Below the pieces are notes generated by a model, which saw only the letters and a program-made list of their open reading frames with translations, had not been told where the DNA came from and did no database searches. A stretch of 64,000 nt of DNA. It comes from Stenotrophomonas maltophilia D457 (GTDB lineage Bacteria; Pseudomonadota; Gammaproteobacteria; Xanthomonadales; Xanthomonadaceae). The stretch is taken from NCBI RefSeq assembly GCF_000284595.1, contig NC_017671.1:3381001-3445000 (forward strand). The letters run 5' to 3'. Below, piece by piece: positions 56,030 through 63,447 of this stretch. The position numbers were made by a program, and so were the translations under genes. Numbering within the stretch: the first letter of the stretch is position 1; each line of letters begins with the position of its first letter.

Positions 56030-56604
56030 GTCATGTCTCCCAGCCGTGCGCGCAACAGGCCGCGCGCACGATGCAACTGTGCCTTGGAGCTGCCGACGGC
56101 CATCTGCAGCTGCGCGGCGATCTCCTGGTGTTTCCAGCCCTCGATGTCATGCAGCACCAGTACCGCGCGCGCCCTCGGCGGCAGCGTCGCCAGCGCGCGC
56201 TCCAGGTCGCGCTCGGTACCGGCGCAGCGGTCGTGTACGGCCAGCTCCTGCAGTCCTCCGTCCACATCATCAAGACTGTCGTGGTCCTGCACGGCGGCGC
56301 GCCCACGCAGTTCCATCAGCGCAGCGTTGACGCCCAGGCGATGCAGCCAGGTCGACAGGCTGCTCTCGAAACGGAACCCCGGCAGCGCCTTCCACGCCTG
56401 CAGGAAGGCTTCCTGCAAGGCGTCTTCGGCACGCGCCTGCTGGCCCCCGCACAGCCGCCACAGCACGGCGAACACGCGCGGTGCATGCCGCCGGTACAGC
56501 AGTTCATAGGCCGAGGTATCGCCGGCGGCGGCCGCCCGCACCAGGGCGGGTTCATCGACGGCGTCGTGGGCGGCAGGCGGCGCGGGCATGGTGGTGTCGA
56601 GCAT
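56026..56604 (-). CDS. ECF-type RNA polymerase sigma factor
   Basis: The 192-aa protein has region 2 (AYELLYRRHAPRVFAVLWRL and AEDALQEAFLQAWKALPGF) and region 4 (ATLPPRARAVLVLHDIEGWK then HQEIAAQLQMAVGSSKAQLH). These define ECF sigma factors. It leads the operon with the anti-sigma and DUF4097 genes, so it probably controls its own operon and an envelope response. ATG 56604 has no clear ribosome-binding site; ATG 56589 is an alternative. Target promoters cannot be derived here. Confidence 0.92.
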   Translation of the reverse strand: MLDTTMPAPPAAHDAVDEPALVRAAAAGDTSAYELLYRRHAPRVFAVLWRLCGGQQARAEDALQEAFLQAWKALPGFRFESSLSTWLHRLGVNAALMELRGRAAVQDHDSLDDVDGGLQELAVHDRCAGTERDLERALATLPPRARAVLVLHDIEGWKHQEIAAQLQMAVGSSKAQLHRARGLLRARLGDMT

Positions 56605-56730
56605 ATCGCTTGGATGCGGCGGCCCGGGAAAAGGTTTAGAGCCGGACGACGATCACTGCCGTGCAACCTTTTCGACACCTGCTGCATCCATGGAAGGTCC
56701 TTCGCGAAATTGCCGTCCAGGAGTCCTGCC

Positions 56731-56910
56731 ATGTCCAGCCCAACCTGCGCCGCCCTGCTGGTGATCGCCGCCTGCGTCGTGCTGCAGGCACTGGGCCTGT
56801 CGCTGCAGCTGCACCCCGGTAACGGCCGTGCCTGCCTGCAACAGCACCGCCAGGCGCTGGTGTGCCTGGCCTGGGCCCCGGCGGTCGAATCCCCGGCACG
56901 CGCCGGGTAA
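56731..56910 (+). CDS. small ORF with hydrophobic N-terminus
   Basis: A 59-codon ORF has a well-placed AGGAG (eight bases before ATG). Residues 7-28 are hydrophobic (AALLVIAACVVLQALGLSLQ), a signal or membrane segment, followed by a polar tail with two Cys. It is divergent from the sigma-factor operon and ends 35 bp before the MscS-like gene. It is a real-looking small membrane protein candidate, but no family is recognised. Confidence 0.5.
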   Translation: MSSPTCAALLVIAACVVLQALGLSLQLHPGNGRACLQQHRQALVCLAWAPAVESPARAG

Positions 56911-56945
56911 CATCGAAGGTCGTTATTGCCACCTGTTGTCGCCCC

Positions 56946-57539
56946 ATGATGTTGTCGCTGAAGGATCACCTGCCGCCCTGGACCCACCCGTGGTTGAACT
57001 ACGCCGGCGTCGCCCTGCAGATCGTAGGGGTGCTTCTGGTCGCGTGGCTCCTGCGCGTGCTCGCCCGGCGCCTGATCCGCCGCTTCGCCGAGCACTACAC
57101 GCTGCCGCCCGAGATGGTGATGGGCGCGCGCCGGATCACCAGTTTCGTGGTCTATTTCAGTGCCCTGCTGTACATCCTCAGCCTGCTCGGCGCGAAGCCC
57201 TCGGTGCTGTGGACCGCGTTCACCGGCTTCGCGGCCGTGGGCGCGGTGGCCTTCTTCGCGGCCTGGAGCGTGCTGTCCAACATCTTCTGCACGCTGCTGA
57301 TCTTCACCACCCGCCCGTTCCGCCTGCACGACTACATCGAGGTGCTGGAGAACGGCGAGAAGCCGGGCCTGAAGGGCCGGGTGATCGACGTGAACCTGAT
57401 CTACACCACGCTGCAGGAGACCGGCGAGGGCCACGAGGGCACGGTGCTGCAGCTGCCGAACAACCTGTTCTTCCAGCGCACGGTACGGCGCTGGCGTGAC
57501 CCGGCGCAGGCCCCCGGCGGCATCCAGGGCGACGGTTGA
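56946..57539 (+). CDS. MscS-like mechanosensitive channel protein
   Basis: The 197-aa protein has two or three membrane segments and the MscS pore-and-beta-domain region. AVGAVAFFAAWSVLSNIFCT is the pore-lining TM3 with alternating Gly/Ala, and LLIFTTRPFRLHDYIEVLEN is the start of the beta domain. It is shorter than E. coli MscS and lacks most of the C-terminal vestibule, so it may be a minimal channel. The double ATG at 56946/56949 is the likely start. Its stop codon is 14 bp from composite repeat copy 3. Confidence 0.85.
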   Translation: MMLSLKDHLPPWTHPWLNYAGVALQIVGVLLVAWLLRVLARRLIRRFAEHYTLPPEMVMGARRITSFVVYFSALLYILSLLGAKPSVLWTAFTGFAAVGAVAFFAAWSVLSNIFCTLLIFTTRPFRLHDYIEVLENGEKPGLKGRVIDVNLIYTTLQETGEGHEGTVLQLPNNLFFQRTVRRWRDPAQAPGGIQGDG

Positions 57540-57633
57540 GGGTGGAGTTTTCGGCAGGGCTGCGCCCTGCACCTGCAGAGGCCGAAGCCGAAGCCGAAGC
57601 CGAAGCAAGATCAAGAGCGGCATTCCGTGGGAT

Positions 57634-57817
57634 GGCGGGGGGGTGTGGGTGGTCAGGACACGCCGTAAACCCCCCTCCGGGGTCCGGCCCAGCCGCTGGC
57701 GGCTGTGCGTTCGGGCGCTTGCGAAGCAGTGCTTCGCAAGCAAAGCGCCCTCACCCCTGGGGGCTCGATGGCGCCATCCATGGCGCCAACGGTCCTGCCC
57801 ACCCACACCGCCCCACC
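57634..57817. repeat. long hairpin of composite copy 3
   Basis: Arms 57634-57659 and 57792-57817 match over 23 of 26 positions but share little sequence with copies 1 and 2. The inner stem TGGCGC around the CATGGATG loop (57769-57788, minus sense) and the 67-bp inner cruciform (57684-57750, identical to 933-999 inverted) are kept. Confidence 0.82.
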
Positions 57818-57837
57818 TCTGACAGATTCCGCGCGCT

Positions 57838-57931
57838 GTTGGTGGGTGCCGACCGTTGGTCGGCACATCTGTCAGATATCGATAGTCAAAATTGGATCCG
57901 ACCCCGTGCCGACCAACGGTCGGCACCCACC
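57838..57931. repeat. degenerate REP inverted pair in copy 3
   Basis: GTGGGTGCCGACCG and TTGGTCGGCAC (57841-57866) face GTGCCGACC, then GGTCGGCAC, then CCACC (57906-57931). The tetranucleotide is GTGG rather than GTAG. The stem differs from the GTCGACC units by paired changes. Confidence 0.8.
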
Positions 57932-58084
57932 ATCAGCAGCAGGTTCCAACAGATCGCGGAAATCTGTCGAAGGCGGGGTGGGTCCGGTTGAGGGGGGCCA
58001 GATCAGTGAGCGCCATGGATGGCGCCTTTGATGTTGACGTTGCTTCTGCAGGTGCAGGGCGCAGCCCTGCAATAAAACACCCCT

Positions 58085-58351
58085 TTACCTCAGCTGGCTG
58101 TCCTTGCTGCCACGCCGGTTGTACCCGGCATGCGCCTGGTCTTCGTCGTCCCGCGCCTGCTGGCACGCAACGCACAACCGCACACCAGGCACAGCCTGGC
58201 GCCGCGCCAACGGGATCGGCGCGTCGCATTCCTCACAGTGTTCCAGACCGGGTCCCTCGCGCAGCTGGCGCCGCGCGCGGGCGATCGCATCATCGACAGT
58301 GGCGTCGATCTGGTCCTGGACCGCGCCGTCTCCTGCCCAACCGGTGGCCAT
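58085..58351 (-). CDS. ybiI: YbiI, TraR/DksA-type zinc-finger protein
   Basis: The 88-aa protein has the four-cysteine zinc finger CEECDAPIPLARRQAVPG then CVAC. The C-terminal GYNRRGSKDSQLR is that of E. coli YbiI. The N-terminus lacks the long coiled coil of DksA, so this belongs to the short YbiI/TraR group; an effect on RNA polymerase is possible but not shown. GGAGG precedes the ATG. Confidence 0.92.
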   Translation of the reverse strand: MATGWAGDGAVQDQIDATVDDAIARARRQLREGPGLEHCEECDAPIPLARRQAVPGVRLCVACQQARDDEDQAHAGYNRRGSKDSQLR

Positions 58352-58419
58352 GGCTATCCTCCGCAGGTGTGTCGCCCGATATGGGGACGATACACCCCGG
58401 CAAAAAGGAAGGCCTTCAT

Positions 58420-58442
58420 GTAGAGCCGAGCCATGCTCGGCT
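58420..58442 (+). repeat. single SMAG-type REP unit
   Basis: GTAG-AGCCGAGC-CAT-GCTCGGCT lies in the gap between ybiI and the DUF2058 gene. It matches the units at 19995-20051. Confidence 0.85.
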
Positions 58443-58521
58443 GCTCTTCAGGATGCCAAACAGAACGCCGACGGATCCGATCAGGCCGATTGCGGCTTAA
58501 TCCCCTCCGTCCCCTTTTTGC

Positions 58522-59079
58522 TTACCAGACCAGGTCGTCGGGCACCTGGAACTGCGCGTAATAGGCGTCGTCTTCTGCGTTGCCGGTGGAGATCTCGGCG
58601 GTCGAGCCCGGCTGGCCGTGGTCGACGATGATTGCTTCGGGTGCGCGTTCACGCACCTTTTCGGCGGCGGCGCGGGGCAGCAACGCATAGCCCTCGCCGT
58701 GGGCAACGATGACCAGCACGCCTACCGACAGCGCCTTGCGCAGCTTGGGGTCGATCAGCAGGGTACGGATCGCCGCGCCATCGCTGAAGCGGTACTCGTC
58801 GTCGCCCTTATGGGGTACGGCATGGGCCGTGATGATCTGCCTGGCCTGGGCCTTCTGTTCAGCCTGCCTGGCCTGGGCATTGCGTTCGGCGGCCAGTGCG
58901 CGGTCGCGCTCGACCTTCTCGGCGCGGGCACGTTCAGCCTCGCGCTGGACCTCGGCCGAGGTCGATTCGGCCTTGCCCTGGCGGGCCTTGGCCTGCTCGC
59001 GTGCGGCGGCGCTGGCCTGCGACTTCTTGGCCAGGCCGGCCTTGAGCAATTGTTCCTGCAGCGCGTTGGGCTTTGCCAT
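58522..59079 (-). CDS. DUF2058 protein (YaiL-like)
   Basis: The 185-aa protein starts with NALQEQLLKAGLAKKSQASA, has a long charged coiled region (residues 20-85, rich in Ala, Arg, Glu and Gln) and a conserved C-terminal domain (AVPHKGDDEYRFSDGAAIRT and GVLVIVAHGEGYALLPRAAA). DUF2058 proteins (E. coli YaiL) co-purify with nucleic acid and ribosomal components, but their role is unclear. The tail is acidic and ends DDLVW. It is divergent from the metallopeptidase gene by 62 bp. Confidence 0.87.
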   Translation of the reverse strand: MAKPNALQEQLLKAGLAKKSQASAAAREQAKARQGKAESTSAEVQREAERARAEKVERDRALAAERNAQARQAEQKAQARQIITAHAVPHKGDDEYRFSDGAAIRTLLIDPKLRKALSVGVLVIVAHGEGYALLPRAAAEKVRERAPEAIIVDHGQPGSTAEISTGNAEDDAYYAQFQVPDDLVW

Positions 59080-59141
59080 GGTCGGTGCGTACCGCGTGTA
59101 ATCTTGGATGCCCCATTCTACCGACGCCCCGCCGGCCCTGC

Positions 59142-59642
59142 ATGGCAGTCCTGAAGTACCTCACCGGTTATCCCGAACCCCTGGTTGCCCAGGTCAGCGA
59201 GCTGCTGGCGCAGGGCAGGCTCGGCCCCTGGCTGCAGCAGCGCTACCCCGACCCGCACGAGGTGCGCAGCGACCGCCAGCTGTACGACTACACCCAGGAG
59301 CTGAAGGACCGTTACCTGCGCAAGTCGGTGCCGCTCAACAAGGTCTGCTACGACAATACGCTGGAAGTGATCAAGCACGCGCTGGGCACCCACACCGCCA
59401 TCTCCCGCGTGCACGGCGGCCGCCTCAAGGCCAGCCGCGAGATCCGCATCGCGACCGTGTTCCGCCAGGCACCCGCGGCGTTCCTGCGCATGATCGTGGT
59501 GCATGAGCTGGCCCACCTGAAGGAAGCCGACCACAACAAGGCCTTCTACCAGCTGTGCCAGCACATGGAGCCGGACTACCTGCAGCTGGAGTTCGATACC
59601 CGCCTGTACCTGACCGAGCTGGCCAACCGCGGCCAGCGCTGA
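59142..59642 (+). CDS. YgjP-like (DUF45) metallopeptidase
   Basis: The 166-aa protein has a zinc-peptidase motif HELAHLKEADHNKAFYQLCQ (HExxH with a downstream His), as in the YgjP/SprT-like DUF45 group. The N-terminal half (DYTQELKDRYLRKSVPLNKV) is the usual extension. The start is ATG 59142 (MAVLKYLTGYP). It is upstream of a pseudouridine-synthase-like gene by 47 bp; physiological substrate unknown. Confidence 0.85.
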   Translation: MAVLKYLTGYPEPLVAQVSELLAQGRLGPWLQQRYPDPHEVRSDRQLYDYTQELKDRYLRKSVPLNKVCYDNTLEVIKHALGTHTAISRVHGGRLKASREIRIATVFRQAPAAFLRMIVVHELAHLKEADHNKAFYQLCQHMEPDYLQLEFDTRLYLTELANRGQR

Positions 59643-59689
59643 CCGGCCGCAGCAGCTACACTGCGCGCCCCCTGCCCGACCTGCCTGCC

Positions 59690-60388
59690 ATGGAACCGAT
59701 CCGTCTCGACAAACGCCTGTCCGCCCTGCTCGGCATCCCGCGCGGCGAAGCGCGGCGCTACATCGAAGGCGGCTGGGTCACGGTCAACGGCGACGTGGTG
59801 GAACAGCCGCAGCGCCCGGTCGATGGCAGCGCGGTGATCGTGGTGGCCGAACAGGCCAGCGATGAAAAGGCCGAGCGGGTCAGCATGCTGCTGCACAAGC
59901 CGGCCGGTGTCGCCGCCGAAACCCTGTGTGCCCTGGTCAGCAGTGACAGCCGCAGCGAACTTGATGCCAGCGACATCCGTCCGTTGCAGCGTCACTTCCA
60001 CGGCCTGCAGCTGGCCGCCTCGCTGCCGGCCAGCGACAGCGGGCTGGTGGTGGTCAGCCAGGATCCGGCCACGCTGGCCCACCTGCAGCGCAACCTGGGC
60101 CGTACCGAGCAGGAATACCTGATCGAAGTGGCCGAAGGCGGTCCCGAGCGCGGGCCGTGGCTGATGGCGCGGCTGCAGCAGGAATCGGGCGGCGCCAAGG
60201 TCAGCTGGCAGAGCGAGCAGCGCCTGCGCTTCGCCGGCAAGGGCCTGACGGCCAAGGGGCTGCGTGTGGCGGTCAGCGCCGCCGGCCTGGAGGTCACGGC
60301 CGTGCGCCGCCTGCGTATCGGACGCGTGGCGCTGGGGCCGCTGCCGCCGGGGCAGTGGCGCTACCTGGGCAGCGACGAGCGGTTCTGA
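59690..60388 (+). CDS. RsuA/RluF-like pseudouridine synthase homologue lacking the catalytic Asp
   Basis: The 232-aa protein has an S4 RNA-binding domain (residues about 3-50, IRLDKRLSALLGIPRGEARR) and the fold of RsuA-type synthases. The LLHKPAGV motif is at 67-74, the EYLIEVAEG strand follows, and GLTAKGLRVAVSAAGLEVT matches the C-terminal core. The catalytic GRLDxxSEGL motif reads ASLPASDSGL (110-119), so the Asp position holds Pro113. Activity as a pseudouridylase is therefore doubtful; an RNA-binding role is possible. A TACACT box near 59657 may be the promoter. Confidence 0.85.
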   Translation: MEPIRLDKRLSALLGIPRGEARRYIEGGWVTVNGDVVEQPQRPVDGSAVIVVAEQASDEKAERVSMLLHKPAGVAAETLCALVSSDSRSELDASDIRPLQRHFHGLQLAASLPASDSGLVVVSQDPATLAHLQRNLGRTEQEYLIEVAEGGPERGPWLMARLQQESGGAKVSWQSEQRLRFAGKGLTAKGLRVAVSAAGLEVTAVRRLRIGRVALGPLPPGQWRYLGSDERF

Positions 60389-60395
60389 GGTGTGC

Positions 60396-60466
60396 GGGTC
60401 AGGGCCCTTTCCCGTGGAGAGGGATCCGGGGGTCGGATCCCGTGCCGAAGGCAGGGGCTCTGACCC
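60396..60466. repeat. GGGGTC palindrome family, unit 4 (degenerate double copy)
   Basis: Two partly decayed palindromes lie in tandem: GGGTCAGGGCCCTTTCCCG-type and GGGGGTCGGATCCCGTG-type, ending CTCTGACCCC. Pairing between outer GGGTCAG and CTGACCC is kept. The unit lies between the pseudouridine synthase-like gene and clsC. Confidence 0.75.
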
Positions 60467-60508
60467 CCTGTCGATCCTGCAGGCATTCCTTCACGCATGG
60501 CGTGGCTC

Positions 60509-60514
60509 TACCAT
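60509..60514 (+). promoter_or_regulatory. candidate -10 for a leaderless clsC mRNA
   Basis: TACCAT lies six bases before the ATG at 60521. No clear Shine-Dalgarno sequence is present and the -35 region (about 60486) is poor. Confidence 0.3.
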
Positions 60515-60520
60515 CGGGGC

Positions 60521-62089
60521 ATGAGCCTGCCCAAGCCGCTGTGGCGACGCCTGCTGCGTGTTGCTGCGATCATCCTCGCCGTGCTGGTGCTGCTGGTCCT
60601 GTCCGGGCTGCTGCTGGCCGACCATCTCACGCCGCAGGTGCATGGCGCGCCTTCGCACGTGCTGCCGCTGCAGCCGGCACAGACCCGCATCGACCAGCAG
60701 ATCGTGCCGCTGCAGGCGGCCCATCCCGGCCAGTCGGGCGTGGCCTTCCTCAGCGATGGCATGGATGCCTTCGCCGCCCGCGCGATGATTACCACCCAGG
60801 CCGGCCGCAGCCTGGACCTGCAGTACTACATCTGGCACGACGACCTGATCGGCCACCTGATGGCCAAGGCGCTGTACGACGCCGCCGAGCGCGGCGTGCG
60901 CGTGCGCATCCTGCTCGATGACATGAATGCCAAGGACAAGGACGCGCTGATGATGGCGCTCGATGCCCATCCGAACATCGAGATCCGCCTGTACAACCCG
61001 TTCCGCAACCGGACCGGCATCCTGCGCATGGTGGAGATGGTGCAGCGCTTCTTCAGCGTGAACCACCGCATGCACAACAAGAGCTGGATCGCCGATGGCC
61101 GCGTCGCGATCGTCGGTGGCCGCAACATCGGCGAGGAGTACTTCAGCGCGCGCACCGACGTGAACTTCCAGGATCTGGACCTGCTGGTCGCCGGCCCCGC
61201 CGTGGAGCAGGCCAACCGGATCTTCGACGACTACTGGAACAGCGAAACCGCCATCCCGGTATCCGCGCTTGCCTTCCATACCGACGCACAACTGCGCCTG
61301 CTGGTGCGCGAATCGGACCACGAGGCGCAGCGGGACGTGGCCCGCCCCTACCTTGCGCGCGTGGCCGAATCACGCCAGCGGCAGCGCCCGAGCCCCGAGC
61401 CGTTGCACTGGAGCGGTGCCGTGCGCATCGTGTCGGACCCGCCGATGAAGCACCGCAGGGATGATCGCGCCACCTGGCTGGTGTCGACCCTGATCAGCGA
61501 GCTGCAGGCCGCCCGGCACAAGGCCCTGTTGATCTCGCCCTACTTCGTGCCCGGCAACGAGGGCCTCGATGGCTTTTCGGCAATGGCCGGGCGGGGCGTG
61601 CAGGTGGGCGTGGTCACCAACTCGCTGGCCGCCAACGACGTCGCCGCCGTGCACGGGGGCTACATGGGCTACCGCGTGCCACTGCTGGAAGCCGGCGTCC
61701 ACCTGTACGAGCTGAAGGCACAGGGTCAGTCGGGCGATGCCGGCGTGTTCGGCAGCAGCGGCGCGAGCCTGCACACCAAGGCATTCCTGATCGATGACCG
61801 CCGCGGTTTCGTCGGCTCCTTCAACCTGGACCCGCGCTCGGCCTACCTGAACACTGAAATGGGTGTGCTGTTCGACGATCCGGTGCTGGGTACACAGCTG
61901 CGGGACGAATACCTGCGCCTGGCTGACCCCAGGCACAGCTGGTGGCTGGCACTGGACGACCGCCGCCGGTTGCGCTGGCTGGAGCGCGAACCGCCACCGC
62001 ACTGGGTGGAGGCCGAGCCAGGGGCAACGGCGCGCAAGCGCTGGTTGTCGCGGGTGATCAGCTGGCTGCCGGTGGAATCGCAGCTGTAG
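60521..62089 (+). CDS. clsC: cardiolipin synthase C-like phospholipase D protein
   Basis: The 522-aa protein has an N-terminal membrane segment (about residues 12-34) and two phospholipase-D motifs: RMHNKSWIADGRVAIVGGRN (HxK as HNK) and SLHTKAFLIDDRRGFVGSFN (HTK). The layout matches ClsC/YmdC-type cardiolipin synthases, which join phosphatidylglycerol with phosphatidylethanolamine. E. coli ClsC needs YmdB; no such partner is adjacent here. The start at 60521 follows no strong ribosome-binding site; the frame extends eight codons upstream. It is convergent with an HDOD gene by 3 bp. Confidence 0.88.
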   Translation: MSLPKPLWRRLLRVAAIILAVLVLLVLSGLLLADHLTPQVHGAPSHVLPLQPAQTRIDQQIVPLQAAHPGQSGVAFLSDGMDAFAARAMITTQAGRSLDLQYYIWHDDLIGHLMAKALYDAAERGVRVRILLDDMNAKDKDALMMALDAHPNIEIRLYNPFRNRTGILRMVEMVQRFFSVNHRMHNKSWIADGRVAIVGGRNIGEEYFSARTDVNFQDLDLLVAGPAVEQANRIFDDYWNSETAIPVSALAFHTDAQLRLLVRESDHEAQRDVARPYLARVAESRQRQRPSPEPLHWSGAVRIVSDPPMKHRRDDRATWLVSTLISELQAARHKALLISPYFVPGNEGLDGFSAMAGRGVQVGVVTNSLAANDVAAVHGGYMGYRVPLLEAGVHLYELKAQGQSGDAGVFGSSGASLHTKAFLIDDRRGFVGSFNLDPRSAYLNTEMGVLFDDPVLGTQLRDEYLRLADPRHSWWLALDDRRRLRWLEREPPPHWVEAEPGATARKRWLSRVISWLPVESQL

Positions 62090-62092
62090 CGC

Positions 62093-63169
62093 TCAGGACG
62101 CCGGAGCGGCCTCATCCTGTCCGGCCTCATCCAGCGTTTCCACGTTGCGCCCATGCAGGCGCCGCCAGATCCAGCGCAATGCATGCGGCGGTGCCGAAGG
62201 CAGCTGCTCCAGCAGGGCCAGCATGCGGCTCTGGCTGGCATGCCCATGGCGGCACAACAGGCTGGCCGCTGCGGCCGCGCTGGCCAGGCGCAGGCTGTCG
62301 GCCAACGGTCCTTCCGCATCCACCGCCAAGGCCTGGTGAACCGGCTCAGGCAACTCCCATGCGGCAGCGACCCGCTGCGCCAGCGGCAACGACCACTGCT
62401 GCAACAGCTGCAGGGCCAACGCCGGCTCCACGGGCTCGCCACGGGCCTGTGCCTCCTGCAGCAGCTGGCGCATCACCAGCGCCGCACCCAGCCCCTGCAC
62501 CAGGCCCAGCCACTGCGCGGCGAAGGCATCGCCGAAGGTGACCGTGCGTGCGTGGTCGGCCGCTGCACGCGATGCCAGCAGTGCGTGCTCCCAGATGATC
62601 GCGCTGAACTGCGGGAACACCTCGCATTGCACCTGCATCACCGGCTGCACCAGTACCGCACTGATGATCTGGCGCACGCCCTCGGTGCCGACCAGGGTCA
62701 CCGCCCGCTGCAGGCTCTCTACCGGGCGCTCGTGGACCTTGTAGGCCGGGCTGTTGGCGATGCGCAGCAGGTTGCCGGTCAGCACCGGGTCCTGGCCGAT
62801 GATCGCGGCCATCACCCGGGCCGAGGCGGCATCGTCGTTGACGGTCTGGATCAGCTGCGGCAGCAGCTGCGGCCGGCGGGGCAGCTGCCTGGCCGCCCAG
62901 TCGCGGTCCTGCAGCGCGCGCGCCACCGCCTCGCCCAGGCCTGGGTCCTGCACCGGCGTTGGCTCGCCGGCCAGCCGTGGGTACAACGCAAGCGCATGCA
63001 GCCCGCGTTGCAGGTGAGCGGCGATCTCCGGCGACGGCAGCGCCTCGCCCTGCAGGCTTGCGGCTGCGGCGGCCACCGCCTGGCGGGATGCGGCAACCAG
63101 CCGCGCCGGTGCCGCCCCGGTCGAACGTGTCAGCCAGCCGCGCAGCGATCGCCACCATGCCGCTGTCAT
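62093..63169 (-). CDS. HDOD-domain signalling protein
   Basis: The 358-aa protein has a HDOD domain (residues about 95-290): LPQLIQTVNDDAASARVMAA, IIGQDPVLTGNLLRIANSPA, VTLVGTEGVRQII and SAIIWEHALLASRAAA are characteristic. Full HD metal-binding pairs are not obvious, so it is probably a signalling rather than a hydrolytic domain. The N-terminal 90 residues are alanine-rich and the C-terminus acidic. In xanthomonads such proteins act in cyclic-di-GMP or motility networks, but no partner is visible here. Confidence 0.86.
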   Translation of the reverse strand: MTAAWWRSLRGWLTRSTGAAPARLVAASRQAVAAAAASLQGEALPSPEIAAHLQRGLHALALYPRLAGEPTPVQDPGLGEAVARALQDRDWAARQLPRRPQLLPQLIQTVNDDAASARVMAAIIGQDPVLTGNLLRIANSPAYKVHERPVESLQRAVTLVGTEGVRQIISAVLVQPVMQVQCEVFPQFSAIIWEHALLASRAAADHARTVTFGDAFAAQWLGLVQGLGAALVMRQLLQEAQARGEPVEPALALQLLQQWSLPLAQRVAAAWELPEPVHQALAVDAEGPLADSLRLASAAAAASLLCRHGHASQSRMLALLEQLPSAPPHALRWIWRRLHGRNVETLDEAGQDEAAPAS

Positions 63170-63447
63170 CGCCGCCCGCCCTGTCGTTGTGATGCCCTTG
63201 CCGTCACTGACCGCCCTGCCTCTTCACGCCCATCCGGCCACCCGCCGTCGTCGCAGCATCGGCCGCACTTTCATCTTCTTTAACCGGACGGCCGCCGACG
63301 TCGACGGCAACGGCCGGGCGAATGGACTAGAATGGCGCCGCGCGACCCGTCCCCCAGCCATGACGACGTCGCTTTTTTTGTTTTGGGACCCTACCGTTCA
63401 CTGGCCGTTCGCTGCAGTTCGCCGCTGTTCGCGCCATCGGAGACGCC
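63170..63447 (+). other. long intergenic leader with a T-rich tract
   Basis: This 278-bp gap holds a possible -10 (TAGAAT, 63328-63333) and, downstream, TTTTTTT-G-TTTT (63373-63384), unusual in a high-GC genome. A weak GCGAC/GTCGC stem (63342-63346, 63368-63372) precedes it. The mRNA leader would be about 110 nt and could hold an attenuator. No gene is supported in the gap. Confidence 0.35.

Larger units (their letters stand above)
57554..58070. repeat. composite palindromic element, copy 3 (full length)
   Basis: This 517-bp block separates the MscS-like and ybiI genes. Inverted ends match those of copy 1 (57554-57576, 58048-58070). Order: GAAGCC simple repeat, long hairpin in minus orientation (57634-57817), facing REP units (57838-57931) enclosing half of a GGGGTC palindrome (57893-57904), then a decayed plus-oriented arm (about 57973-57991) with its GCGC-CATGGATG-GCGC stem-loop (58010-58025). 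The intact hairpin is on the left here and on the right in copy 1. Both are best explained as decay of a symmetric ancestor. Confidence 0.85.

Noticed and set aside
63360..63447. Leader peptide starting MTTSLFLFW before the dehydrogenase
   Set aside because: The frame begins at an ATG but runs on without a stop codon into the dehydrogenase gene in another frame and has no ribosome-binding site.
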